A stretch of DNA of 8,865 nt from Nitrospira sp. (GTDB taxonomy: Bacteria > Nitrospirota > Nitrospiria > Nitrospirales > Nitrospiraceae): NCBI GenBank assembly GCA_020697375.1, contig JAJFBJ010000129.1:1-8865 (forward strand), given 5' to 3'. The notes beneath the pieces are model-generated. The model ran no database searches. It was not told the origin of the DNA and saw only the letters and a program-made list of their open reading frames with translations. Made by a program: the position numbers and the translations under genes. Shown here piece after piece: positions 1 through 4,999 of this stretch; position 1 is the first letter of the stretch, and each line of letters opens with the position of its first letter.

Positions 1-229
1 CGCGGGAGACTAGGCATTACTCTAACCACGGCCCTCGATGGGGCTTCGCGAGCAAGGCGACGGTCAAGGTATGCGGATGCCTCAAGCGATCCGCCTTCGA
101 CGTAAGCGGCCCGTTGCGGGCCCACTCTTTGCGCGAATCACGTCCGCGTGAGGCCAAGGCATCAGGGGTGTTTCCTAGGTCCGTTCGACCCCTCCTAGGC
201 TGATAAAGATATGAATAGGAGATGACGCC
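1..229. other. Intergenic, no gene recognised; weak hairpin
   Basis: I see no convincing gene here. One plus-strand frame stays open from the left edge to about 203, but it lacks a start and looks like no known protein. A 6-bp perfect inverted repeat with a 3-base loop (108-113 with 117-122, GGCCCG/CGGGCC) is followed by a short weak T stretch at about 126-130. It could be a remnant terminator of a gene to the left, but it is weak. The right part carries two CCTAGG copies (174-179 and 194-199) just ahead of the first gene. Confidence 0.4.
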
Positions 230-352
230 ATGACAACGGAATTGAAAGCCTGGTTCTTCCTGGTCGCGAGCTTCGTGCTGCTGTTGTGTATTTGCGGGCT
301 CGCCATGCTGGGCCTGCTGACACGTCCGAGCCGATGGAGTGAGCGAGCGTAG
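230..352 (+). CDS. Small single-span membrane peptide, 40 aa
   Basis: This short gene starts at ATG 230 after an AGGAG ribosome site at 217-221 and ends with TAG at 350-352. The 40-residue product begins MTTELKAWFFL, has one strongly hydrophobic helix over about residues 7-30, then a short basic tail with RPSRWSERA. It is probably an inner-membrane peptide. I do not recognise a family. It lies 164 bases upstream of the YtxH-like gene in the same direction, and both may belong to the envelope or stress-type small genes often found together. Support comes from the ribosome site and clean hydrophobic profile; the small size limits certainty. Confidence 0.55.
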   Translation: MTTELKAWFFLVASFVLLLCICGLAMLGLLTRPSRWSERA

Positions 353-516
353 TTATCAAGACGGGGAACTATGGGAGTTCACGCAGGGTTGTATACACAA
401 CACGTATCTAACCGACGAGAAGATGCAGCCGCCGTTGTCAGACCGCATCAAGACCAAGTGGGAAGACGTTCACAGCATACCGAGCCAGCACCCCCTACCC
501 ATCAACTGGAGGAACT

Positions 517-867
517 ATGGTGTACAAAGAAGAGATGTCTCACACGGCCTTCGCCTTCATTGCGGGAGCCACCGTCGGCGCGGGAGTCGCGCTCTTATTC
601 GCCCCGCGAGCCGGATCGGAACTGCGATCGTCGGTGCGCGAGTATACGCGGCGGGCCAAAGACGAATGGGATCAGGCCAGCCAGCTAGGGGACAGTGCAC
701 TGGACACTCTGGCGCAGCGTGGCAAGGAGTGGATACAGCGTGCGACTAGAATAAGACACTCAGTTGCCAGGCTTATATCCTTTGCCGTACGGGCACTGTG
801 GCGCTTAAGGAAATGCAACACCTGCGGAGAAATACTCACTTGCGGGTCAGTTGGGCGGCATGGTTGA
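517..867 (+). CDS. YtxH-like small protein
   Basis: This 116-residue product resembles the YtxH (PF12732) family, small proteins with an N-terminal hydrophobic segment linked to stress or envelope functions. Residues 11-30 form a glycine/alanine-rich hydrophobic stretch ending in the typical LLFAPRAGSELR motif (27-37), followed by a charged, probably helical segment to about residue 78. The start at 517 is preceded by a strong GGAGG at 508-512; a second possible start is Met7. After about residue 80 the sequence turns basic and then Cys/Gly-rich (CNTCGEILTCG), which is unlike the usual polar YtxH tail, so the 3' end may have been altered by a frameshift or rearrangement. Molecular function is not known. 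Confidence 0.7.
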   Translation: MVYKEEMSHTAFAFIAGATVGAGVALLFAPRAGSELRSSVREYTRRAKDEWDQASQLGDSALDTLAQRGKEWIQRATRIRHSVARLISFAVRALWRLRKCNTCGEILTCGSVGRHG

Positions 868-1236
868 CTAAAAATGGGTGAAGGTGTCTGCTTTGGTTGT
901 GCCCACCCAGGGCAGCAAGAGGTCTCGACATCCTCCTGGCGGGATCTGCCTTCACCCCCAACTTATTTAATCAGTGCTCAGTGGACTCCAGCCATGGTCA
1001 GCCCCAACCCTATCACATGAGATGTCGTTGTAATATATTGATGAAAAACAATATTCAGATGATGCAATCACGTCCAATCCTCGCTTAACTTCCTCCTTTG
1101 GATAGTGCGTCCTCCCCTCCTCCACGGTATTCTCACATCCCTGCCGCCTAGGTACTGTTCAGCATGCCCGCATCACTCCACCCGGACTCTCTACGTGAGA
1201 CTGCGGCCATCGCTCCCTTCTTTTTCTGGAGGCACT
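868..1236. other. 369-base gap without a convincing gene
   Basis: No supported gene is visible. The stretch contains an AT-rich patch around 1030-1056 with a 6-bp inverted repeat (ATATTG 1035-1040 and CAATAT 1049-1054, 8-base A-rich loop), in contrast to the GC-rich surroundings. One CCTAGG copy lies at 1147-1152, about 85 bases ahead of the zinc-ribbon gene. A short plus-strand reading frame at 897-1088 begins at a non-ATG codon without a ribosome site and is not convincing. Confidence 0.45.
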
Positions 1237-1437
1237 ATGCATAAACAAATCGGCCGAATTGGGTCGGTGCGCAGAGAACTTCATGGCAAAGCCTGTCCAT
1301 TTTGCGGAGGACGCAAATACCAGCTGCTGCTTCGTTCTCACACCTCACCCGGGACCGAGGGTCTGCTGGCGCGTTGCATCCAATGTCAGCGCGCCAAGGA
1401 ACTCGACGAGGAGCTTGGTCGTATCCTTTGGATGTAG
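1237..1437 (+). CDS. Small zinc-ribbon protein, 66 aa
   Basis: The product starts MHKQIGRIGSVRREL and carries two Cys pairs, C20-PF-C23 and C47-IQ-C50, separated by 23 residues, which is the layout of a four-cysteine zinc ribbon. The frame is open further upstream to 1105, but ATG 1237 is chosen because GGAGG lies at 1228-1232 at good spacing; the extra upstream residues look like translated non-coding DNA. After the second pair comes a charged helix (AKELDEELGRIL). Such small zinc ribbons often bind nucleic acid or a protein partner, but nothing here shows which. It stands alone, with long gaps on both sides. Confidence 0.65.
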   Translation: MHKQIGRIGSVRRELHGKACPFCGGRKYQLLLRSHTSPGTEGLLARCIQCQRAKELDEELGRILWM

Positions 1438-1851
1438 TCCTCCATGATTTCTTCGGGTTGGCTTTCTACCCGATACCTTAGCCGCGAAGGACCCATGACA
1501 AGCTCCCACAACACTTTCCACTCCCGAAATCATCAGAAATCGCAAGCCTTGCGCATGCTGCTGACTAGTGGCGTCATACGATCGGCCATCGTTGATCCTC
1601 CATCTCTGGCTAACCCGCGATTGCAAATAAGCTCCCCTCGCGTTCTTTGTCCGGATAAGCCAGTATATGCACGGCTCCCTCACGCTACCGACCACGTCCG
1701 TCCCATAAACGTCCTGGCCCACTGGTGTAGTGCCTTCGTCGATATCCTCAGAACATTCGGGAGAAGATAGCTCGCGTTCGCCCTCTCTCATCGCTATCAC
1801 GTCGTAAGATCGCATAGCCTGACTACCTCGTAAATCATTCACGAGAATCAC
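1438..1851. other. Gap upstream of the tRNA genes, no gene recognised
   Basis: About 410 bases between the zinc-ribbon stop and the tRNA promoter. Open frames exist on both strands (1444-1770 plus, 1345-1851 minus), but neither has a good ribosome site, a recognisable domain or a natural composition, and the minus one overlaps the zinc-ribbon gene. I see no strong repeat or hairpin. Confidence 0.45.
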
Positions 1852-1881
1852 TTGAGTGCGCTCAGTGCTCTGGGGTATGAT
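1852..1881 (+). promoter_or_regulatory. Candidate sigma70 promoter for the tRNA genes
   Basis: A TTGAGT box (1852-1857) and a TATGAT box (1876-1881) are separated by 18 bases. This fits the sigma70 consensus well and would start transcription near 1888, some 75 bases ahead of tRNA-Ser. It could serve both tRNA genes. The perfect palindrome GTGGATCCAC at 1904-1913 lies in the presumed leader. Confidence 0.55.
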
Positions 1882-1963
1882 CCTTCCTCGTCTCCACAGA
1901 TAAGTGGATCCACGCTTACAGGATTTGCCCGAACCCTCTCGCGGTCTGCGGGTGACGGCTCAC

Positions 1964-2054
1964 GGAGAGGTGGCCGAGTGGCCGAAGGCACCGGTTTGCT
2001 AAACCGGCACAGGTCAAAAGCCTGTCGCGGGTTCAAATCCCGCCCTCTCCGCCA
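1964..2054 (+). tRNA. tRNA-Ser (anticodon GCT)
   Basis: A complete cloverleaf with the long variable arm of a serine tRNA. The acceptor arms GGAGAGG and CCTCTCC pair, followed by discriminator G and an encoded CCA (2052-2054). The anticodon stem CCGGT/ACCGG encloses loop TTGCTAA, giving anticodon GCT at 1998-2000, which reads AGC/AGU serine codons. The variable arm folds as CAGG/CCTG, and the T arm is GCGGG-TTCAAAT-CCCGC. Confidence 0.97.
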
Positions 2055-2121
2055 TACCGACGAATGAGTTGATTTTTTATTGATGATCCTGTAGACAGGA
2101 ACCCCTCTCTCAAATCTCACC

Positions 2122-3333
2122 TCAATGCCGAGGTAGCTCAGTTGGTAGAGCACAGCCCTGAAAAGGCTGGTGTCGACAGTTCGATTCTGTCCCTCGGCAC
2201 CATAAAATCCACCACTTAGGAAATTCGAAATTTTCGTAACTGCCCAACTGTCCACGACTGGCCACCTTCTGTTCGATTTCCCGCGCAGTGCCGGATAATT
2301 TCCGCGCCACAATAGCTTCAAGATTTCGAACCGCTTCGCGCAGACGGTGCTCCCAATTATGAATGTATCCCTCCCCCATTCCGTGCAGTCTGTGCCCTAA
2401 CAGCTTCTCAATCACCGCATAGTCGATGCCGGCTTCCAGCAACCACGACGCCGCGCTATGTCTCAAATCATGGAAATTTAGATCGTGGATGCCAGCTCTT
2501 TGACAGAGTTCTGCCCACCGATGCTTGAAGGAGCTACCGTCCTTCCACTGAGCAAAGAATCGACCGCCTATACGGGGCAACCCTCCACGCAATGCCTCCA
2601 GCGCTAAATCCGATAGTGGCACTTCTTTCGGAACACGTTTGTGTCGACTGCCGGGCGACGGCATCATCCACCATCCGTCTCCGCGCTGAACTAACCATTC
2701 TTCATGAATTTCTATCAGTTTTGCCTGACGCAGCGTCGTGAGTAACGCAACTACCATCAAACGGCGAACAGGGTCTGATGCCATACGAAACAGCCGAAAG
2801 AGTTCCTCATTAGTCACGATACGCTCGCGTGATTCCCACTGCGGACTCGGCAAGAGGCGTAATCTATTTTTATCCAATGCGTCTATTTCAACGGCATAGT
2901 TCAGTGCGGCTTGTAAGACGCCGCACTCCCGAGAAAGAGTCCCCTCGGCGGCTCCCTCAGCCCGACGCTTCGTGAGGTAGGTCAACCCGTGATCCATCGT
3001 CAATCTCTTCAGCGTTATAGATCCGAAATGCGGGATAAGGTGCCGGTTTAAGATGGTCAAGGGCCGCTCCAAGGCCTTTAGTTTTTTTGCTTCGAGATAG
3101 GCGATATAGCGGGGAGCAAATTCACAAAAGGTCACCGACTGGCGGGAACTATTAACTTGAGGAGCCTGTAGACCCACATTAACTTGGATAGCAACCATCA
3201 CCTCAATTGCGGCGGCTCGCTCTTGCTCTGTTGTGAGATCGTAACCCAGGACTGGGCGGTAGCGAAGGCCCCCATACCGATAGTCAAGAATGGAACAGAT
3301 CCCACGTGGAGTCTGACCCCGTTTAATATTCAT
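2122..3333 (-). CDS. int: Phage integrase, tyrosine recombinase
   Basis: A 403-residue tyrosine recombinase that would cut and rejoin phage and host DNA at attachment sites. The N-terminal half (about 68-155) resembles a SAM-like core-binding domain. The catalytic set is visible: R202 in TTLRQAK, a lysine near 232-236, H288-DL-R291, H314 in LLGH and the nucleophile Y323 in GEGYIHNW. The start ATG 3333 overlaps the excisionase-like stop as ATGA, so translation is coupled. Residues 378-402 are encoded by the antisense strand of tRNA-Phe and lie well past the catalytic tyrosine, so this tail is created by integration and the excised phage should encode a different C-terminus. Function is confident; the active C-terminus in each state is not. 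Confidence 0.93.
   Translation of the reverse strand: MNIKRGQTPRGICSILDYRYGGLRYRPVLGYDLTTEQERAAAIEVMVAIQVNVGLQAPQVNSSRQSVTFCEFAPRYIAYLEAKKLKALERPLTILNRHLIPHFGSITLKRLTMDHGLTYLTKRRAEGAAEGTLSRECGVLQAALNYAVEIDALDKNRLRLLPSPQWESRERIVTNEELFRLFRMASDPVRRLMVVALLTTLRQAKLIEIHEEWLVQRGDGWWMMPSPGSRHKRVPKEVPLSDLALEALRGGLPRIGGRFFAQWKDGSSFKHRWAELCQRAGIHDLNFHDLRHSAASWLLEAGIDYAVIEKLLGHRLHGMGEGYIHNWEHRLREAVRNLEAIVARKLSGTAREIEQKVASRGQLGSYENFEFPKWWILWCRGTESNCRHQPFQGCALPTELPRH
2127..2202 (+). tRNA. tRNA-Phe (anticodon GAA), phage integration site
   Basis: A complete 76-base tRNA. Acceptor arms GCCGAGG and CCTCGGC pair, then A and encoded CCA (2200-2202). The anticodon stem CAGCC/GGCTG encloses CTGAAAA, giving GAA at 2160-2162. 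The T arm is GACAG-TTCGATT-CTGTC. It lies 72 bases after tRNA-Ser and is probably co-transcribed with it. The phage integrase gene begins directly after its 3' end and reads through it in antisense, so the tRNA is the insertion target and its 3' part has been kept or restored by the phage copy of the core site. Confidence 0.97.
2165..2202. other. Probable left attachment site (attL) in tRNA-Phe
   Basis: Integrases of this type recombine at the T-arm and 3' end of tRNA genes, and the int gene abuts this one. The exact core cannot be drawn because the matching right copy (attR) is not in the window. I infer it covers some or all of the T arm and acceptor 3' strand. Confidence 0.5.
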
Positions 3334-3599
3334 TTCGAGTTAGTCTCTCTTCTCAAAACAAAAACGGCTCTGCGTCGACTTCTTCGAGAAAGAATGCCGT
3401 CAATCGGCACCGCTCCTACATCGCTCGAATCCGCTAGCGTCTTTCCCTCTCTTCTGCTGCGAACCCAGGCTTCCAAATCCTCAAGAACGTATACCAATTT
3501 TCCTGCATAACGAATACGTGGAATTTCCTTAAGCGTGTACATTGTCCGCCGGCTGAGACGTAAGAAAGCGGCAGCTTCAGCAATGGTGAGAATGGTCAT
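3330..3599 (-). CDS. xis: Excisionase-like helix-turn-helix protein
   Basis: An 89-residue product with an N-terminal winged helix-turn-helix of the excisionase/MerR-like type (HTH_17): residues 1-48 read TIAEAAAFLRLSRRTMYTLK, then PRIRYAGKLVYVLEDLEAWV. The C-terminal half is basic (SRRSRRRAVFVLRR). Its stop overlaps the integrase start by ATGA, the usual arrangement of a small DNA-binding directionality factor with int. The start at ATG 3599 is chosen because the domain begins there; a GTG at 3641 would add 14 residues, and neither start has a strong ribosome site. It may direct excision, repress the int promoter, or do both. Confidence 0.75.
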   Translation of the reverse strand: MTILTIAEAAAFLRLSRRTMYTLKEIPRIRYAGKLVYVLEDLEAWVRSRREGKTLADSSDVGAVPIDGILSRRSRRRAVFVLRRETNSK

Positions 3600-3708
3600 A
3601 CGGTACTCAATTGATGACTGCAAACACAAGCGCACAGCCACTTCACAAGAATTAGGTTCCTTTCCTTAGGTATTGATTGAAGCGCTTGTGCTTCCGACGA
3701 CCTAAAGA

Positions 3709-3747
3709 CCCTTGATAGGGCTGCGGCCCGATGCTGGGGAGCATCGG
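3709..3747. other. Candidate rolling-circle origin hairpins
   Basis: CCCT-TGAT-AGGG (3709-3720) places the heptamer CTTGATA (3711-3717) at a hairpin tip. This heptamer matches the nick site known from the phiX174/pC194 group of rolling-circle replicons. Eight bases on, CCGATGCT-GGGG-AGCATCGG (3728-3747) is a perfect 8-bp stem with a 4-base loop. Against it: the heptamer is on the plus strand, while most phage genes, and so the expected virion strand, are on the minus strand, and the Rep_trans family need not use this motif. Confidence 0.3.
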
Positions 3748-3836
3748 AGCAGGCCTTCCTATCTCTCGTGCTTCGGTCTCCGATGATCCGTCCAGTCCTG
3801 CCCGCTGCGAAAGCCCCGTTCCGCCTCTTCCTCTAC

Positions 3837-3866
3837 GCCCCACCCTCGGTTTGTGAAGGGTGGGGC
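3837..3866. repeat. Perfect 10-bp inverted repeat ahead of radC
   Basis: GCCCCACCCT (3837-3846) and AGGGTGGGGC (3857-3866) pair perfectly around a 10-base loop. It ends 25 bases ahead of the radC-like start. Possible roles are an operator, an mRNA 5' hairpin, a terminator-like attenuator (no T run follows) or a packaging hairpin. Confidence 0.6.
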
Positions 3867-3890
3867 TACATAGAAATGAAGGAGGCAAAC

Positions 3891-4394
3891 ATGCCTGTTG
3901 ACGGTCCTCATGGTTCCTTGAACAGTTCACGGCAGTCGAACCCGAAACTGCGGTACGGAATCCCTCGGTACCGTGTGATCCTCGTGCGCGAGGGCCGTGC
4001 CCTTCCGGCTACGGAGTCCATTCAGACTTCGGAGAGAGCCGCGCTGCTCCTCCGTCCCTTGTTTGCCGGGTTGGACCGCGAACAGTTTCTCATCTGTGGC
4101 TTGGATGCCAAACATGGAATCATCGGCATCAATATCGTCTCGACCGGGTCGTTGACCTTGGCCATTGTCCATCCTCGCGAAGTCTTCAAACCCCTCATTC
4201 TCATGAACGCCGGCGCCTGGATTTGTGCGCACAATCATCCGTCCGGGGACATCACGCCCAGTCCCGAAGACCGCGTCCTGACCAAGCGACTGCGCGACGC
4301 GGCCGATCTGTTCGGCATTCCGTTGCTGGATCATCTGGTCCTCGCTGAGGAAGGCTACTACAGCTTCGCCGACCAAGGCTGGCCCGGCGCTTAG
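3891..4394 (+). CDS. RadC-like JAMM/MPN domain protein
   Basis: A 167-residue RadC-family protein of the short, mobile-element type. The C-terminal MPN domain carries the full JAMM zinc motif: E97, then H114-N-H116-PSGDITP-S124-PE-D127, the pattern of zinc metallohydrolases. The N-terminal helix-hairpin-helix part of chromosomal RadC is missing; residues 1-45 are short and basic with RYRVILVREG. ATG 3891 is chosen for its AAGGAGG site at 3879-3885; the frame runs open to 3768 but without a better start. It is the only plus-strand gene in the phage part and its stop overlaps that of the leaderless coat-like gene. The family's biochemical role is unsettled despite its old link to DNA repair. 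In a filamentous phage it is likely cargo. Confidence 0.9.
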   Translation: MPVDGPHGSLNSSRQSNPKLRYGIPRYRVILVREGRALPATESIQTSERAALLLRPLFAGLDREQFLICGLDAKHGIIGINIVSTGSLTLAIVHPREVFKPLILMNAGAWICAHNHPSGDITPSPEDRVLTKRLRDAADLFGIPLLDHLVLAEEGYYSFADQGWPGA

Positions 4395-4519
4395 CGGAGC
4401 AGCCGCAACACCCAAGCCGCTCCTGCGGCCACAAGCGCGAGCCCGATCGCCGCCGTCCCCCAGGCGACCAGGTCGGTCGCCAACGCATTGCCAATCGTTT
4501 GAATCTGTTGCGCCGTCAT
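4391..4519 (-). CDS. Leaderless pVIII-like coat protein, 42 aa
   Basis: A 42-residue protein beginning MTAQQIQTIGNALATDL, started at ATG 4519 with AAAGGAG seven bases upstream, ending TAA at 4391-4393. It has a polar N-terminus, a hydrophobic span over about 17-38 and a basic end (LRLLR), which is the design of a filamentous phage coat subunit. Its core DLVAWGTAAIGLAL aligns with DLLLWAGALIGVAL of the neighbouring major coat protein: the Asp-Leu, Trp, Ala, Ile-Gly and Ala-Leu positions are shared. It has no signal peptide, yet equals the mature major coat in length (42). It may be an alternative or minor coat that inserts directly, as pVII and pIX do. It is the last gene of the operon. Confidence 0.75.
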   Translation of the reverse strand: MTAQQIQTIGNALATDLVAWGTAAIGLALVAAGAAWVLRLLR

Positions 4520-4569
4520 CCTTACACTCCTTTGCCGTCACCCTACTCATGCTGTCCTGTGCTGCGAGA

Positions 4570-4595
4570 GAGGCAGGCTGCTGCCAGCCTGCCTC
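4570..4595 (-). terminator. Strong hairpin after the major coat gene
   Basis: A perfect 11-bp inverted repeat, GAGGCAGGCTG and CAGCCTGCCTC, with a 4-base loop. It begins 8 bases past the major coat stop and precedes the leaderless coat gene. Filamentous phages such as M13 have a terminator just after gene VIII, so position fits. There is no T run, so it may act as a partial terminator or as an RNA 3' stabiliser that sets the ratio of the two coat transcripts. Confidence 0.5.
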
Positions 4596-4603
4596 GATGG
4601 GCT

Positions 4604-4819
4604 TTAGCCGCCCACTATCGCCTTCACGCGTTTAAAGGCATAGATGGCCAACGCCACTCCAATCAGGGCCCCCGCCCACAAGAGCAGATCGGCCCGCACC
4701 GTGGCCACATCTGCGGAGACTGGAAACAACTGCGCGAACGACAGCGCCGGTACGCCCAAGGCGAAGACCAACGCCATCAGAATCCCGGTGACTCCCTTCA
4801 CCCATTCGACACCCTTCAT
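4604..4819 (-). CDS. Major coat protein (pVIII-like) with signal peptide
   Basis: A 71-residue coat precursor. Residues 1-29 form a signal peptide with basic start (MKGVEWVKG), hydrophobic core and ALSFA before probable cleavage at Ala29-Gln30. The mature 42 residues show the pVIII plan: polar, weakly acidic N-terminus (QLFPVSADVATVRAD), a membrane span about residues 44-61, and a basic DNA-facing end (FKRVKAIVGG). ATG 4819 is preceded by AAGGAGGT at ideal spacing; the frame extends upstream to 4855 but those codons look non-coding. Here it lies downstream of zot, whereas in M13 gene VIII precedes gene III. Thousands of copies would coat the virion. Confidence 0.88.
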   Translation of the reverse strand: MKGVEWVKGVTGILMALVFALGVPALSFAQLFPVSADVATVRADLLLWAGALIGVALAIYAFKRVKAIVGG

Positions 4820-4891
4820 AGCGCACCTCCTTGTGCATCTGGTGGAGTCGTCCACCCGCGCCGCCGGACTCCTCGCCGACGGACGAGCGCC
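4820..4891 (-). promoter_or_regulatory. Structured leader of the major coat gene
   Basis: This 72-base spacer is the longest non-coding stretch within the coat part of the operon. It can form GGTGGA/TCCACC (4841-4846 and 4851-4856), and the ribosome site AAGGAG sits in the loop of a GCAC/GTGC stem (4823-4836). It may hold a separate coat promoter or a translational control element; no clear -10/-35 pair is visible. Confidence 0.35.
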
Positions 4892-4907
4892 TCAGTGATG
4901 CTGAGGC
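4889..4907. repeat. 7-bp hairpin over the 35-aa gene stop
   Basis: GCCTCAG (4889-4895) and CTGAGGC (4901-4907) pair perfectly around a 5-base loop, straddling the stop codon and last codons of the 35-residue gene. It could slow transcription or protect the upstream RNA end. No T run follows. Confidence 0.4.
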
Positions 4908-4999
4908 AAAATCAGTTTGATGATCAGCCCCACGGCAAACCCGCCGAGCCAGAAGATCGCCGTGAAATAGGTCATCGCCTCAATCGCCGGCAGGTCCAT
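4892..4999 (-). CDS. Small membrane protein after zot, 35 aa
   Basis: This 35-residue product begins MDLPAIEAMTYFTAIFWLGG, has one hydrophobic span over about residues 9-31 and ends in LPQHH. ATG 4999 has AAGGAG six bases upstream, and the gene overlaps the 3' end of zot by 20 bases, so it is likely coupled. Small single-span proteins next to coat genes in filamentous phages are often minor cap proteins such as pVII or pIX, or gene XI-like assembly partners. No specific family is recognised and the role is inferred from size and place. Confidence 0.7.
   Translation of the reverse strand: MDLPAIEAMTYFTAIFWLGGFAVGLIIKLILPQHH

Larger units (their letters stand above)
3600..3890. promoter_or_regulatory. 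Divergent non-coding region of the phage with hairpins
   Basis: This stretch of about 290 bases lies between the leftward xis-int genes and the rightward radC-like gene, so it must hold both promoters. I could not pick a clear -35/-10 pair for either. It contains several inverted repeats: GAAGC/GCTTC (3679-3683 and 3690-3694) enclosing an AAGCGCTT palindrome at 3680-3687, CCCT/AGGG at 3709-3720, an 8-bp stem at 3728-3747 and a 10-bp stem at 3837-3866. Such dense structure resembles the intergenic regions of filamentous phages, which hold replication origins and the packaging signal. That assignment is inference. Confidence 0.5.

Noticed and set aside
339..749. Plus-strand frame of 136 codons overlapping the YtxH-like gene
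   Set aside because: Off-frame to the YtxH-like product, no family resemblance, weak start context.
1345..1851. Minus-strand frame of 168 codons
   Set aside because: No ribosome site, no domain, unnatural composition, and it overlaps the zinc-ribbon gene.
1848..2321. Minus-strand frame of 157 codons over both tRNA genes
   Set aside because: It is the antisense translation of the two tRNAs; phrases like GRDLNPR and RTVDTSLFRA are the usual false peptides of such frames.
3768..3890. N-terminal extension of the radC-like gene to ATG 3768
   Set aside because: No ribosome site at 3768, the added residues cross the 10-bp hairpin, and ATG 3891 has an AAGGAGG site.
3927..4550. Minus-strand frame of 207 codons opposite radC
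   Set aside because: Antisense shadow of the well-supported JAMM gene; it also crosses the coat-like gene in another frame.
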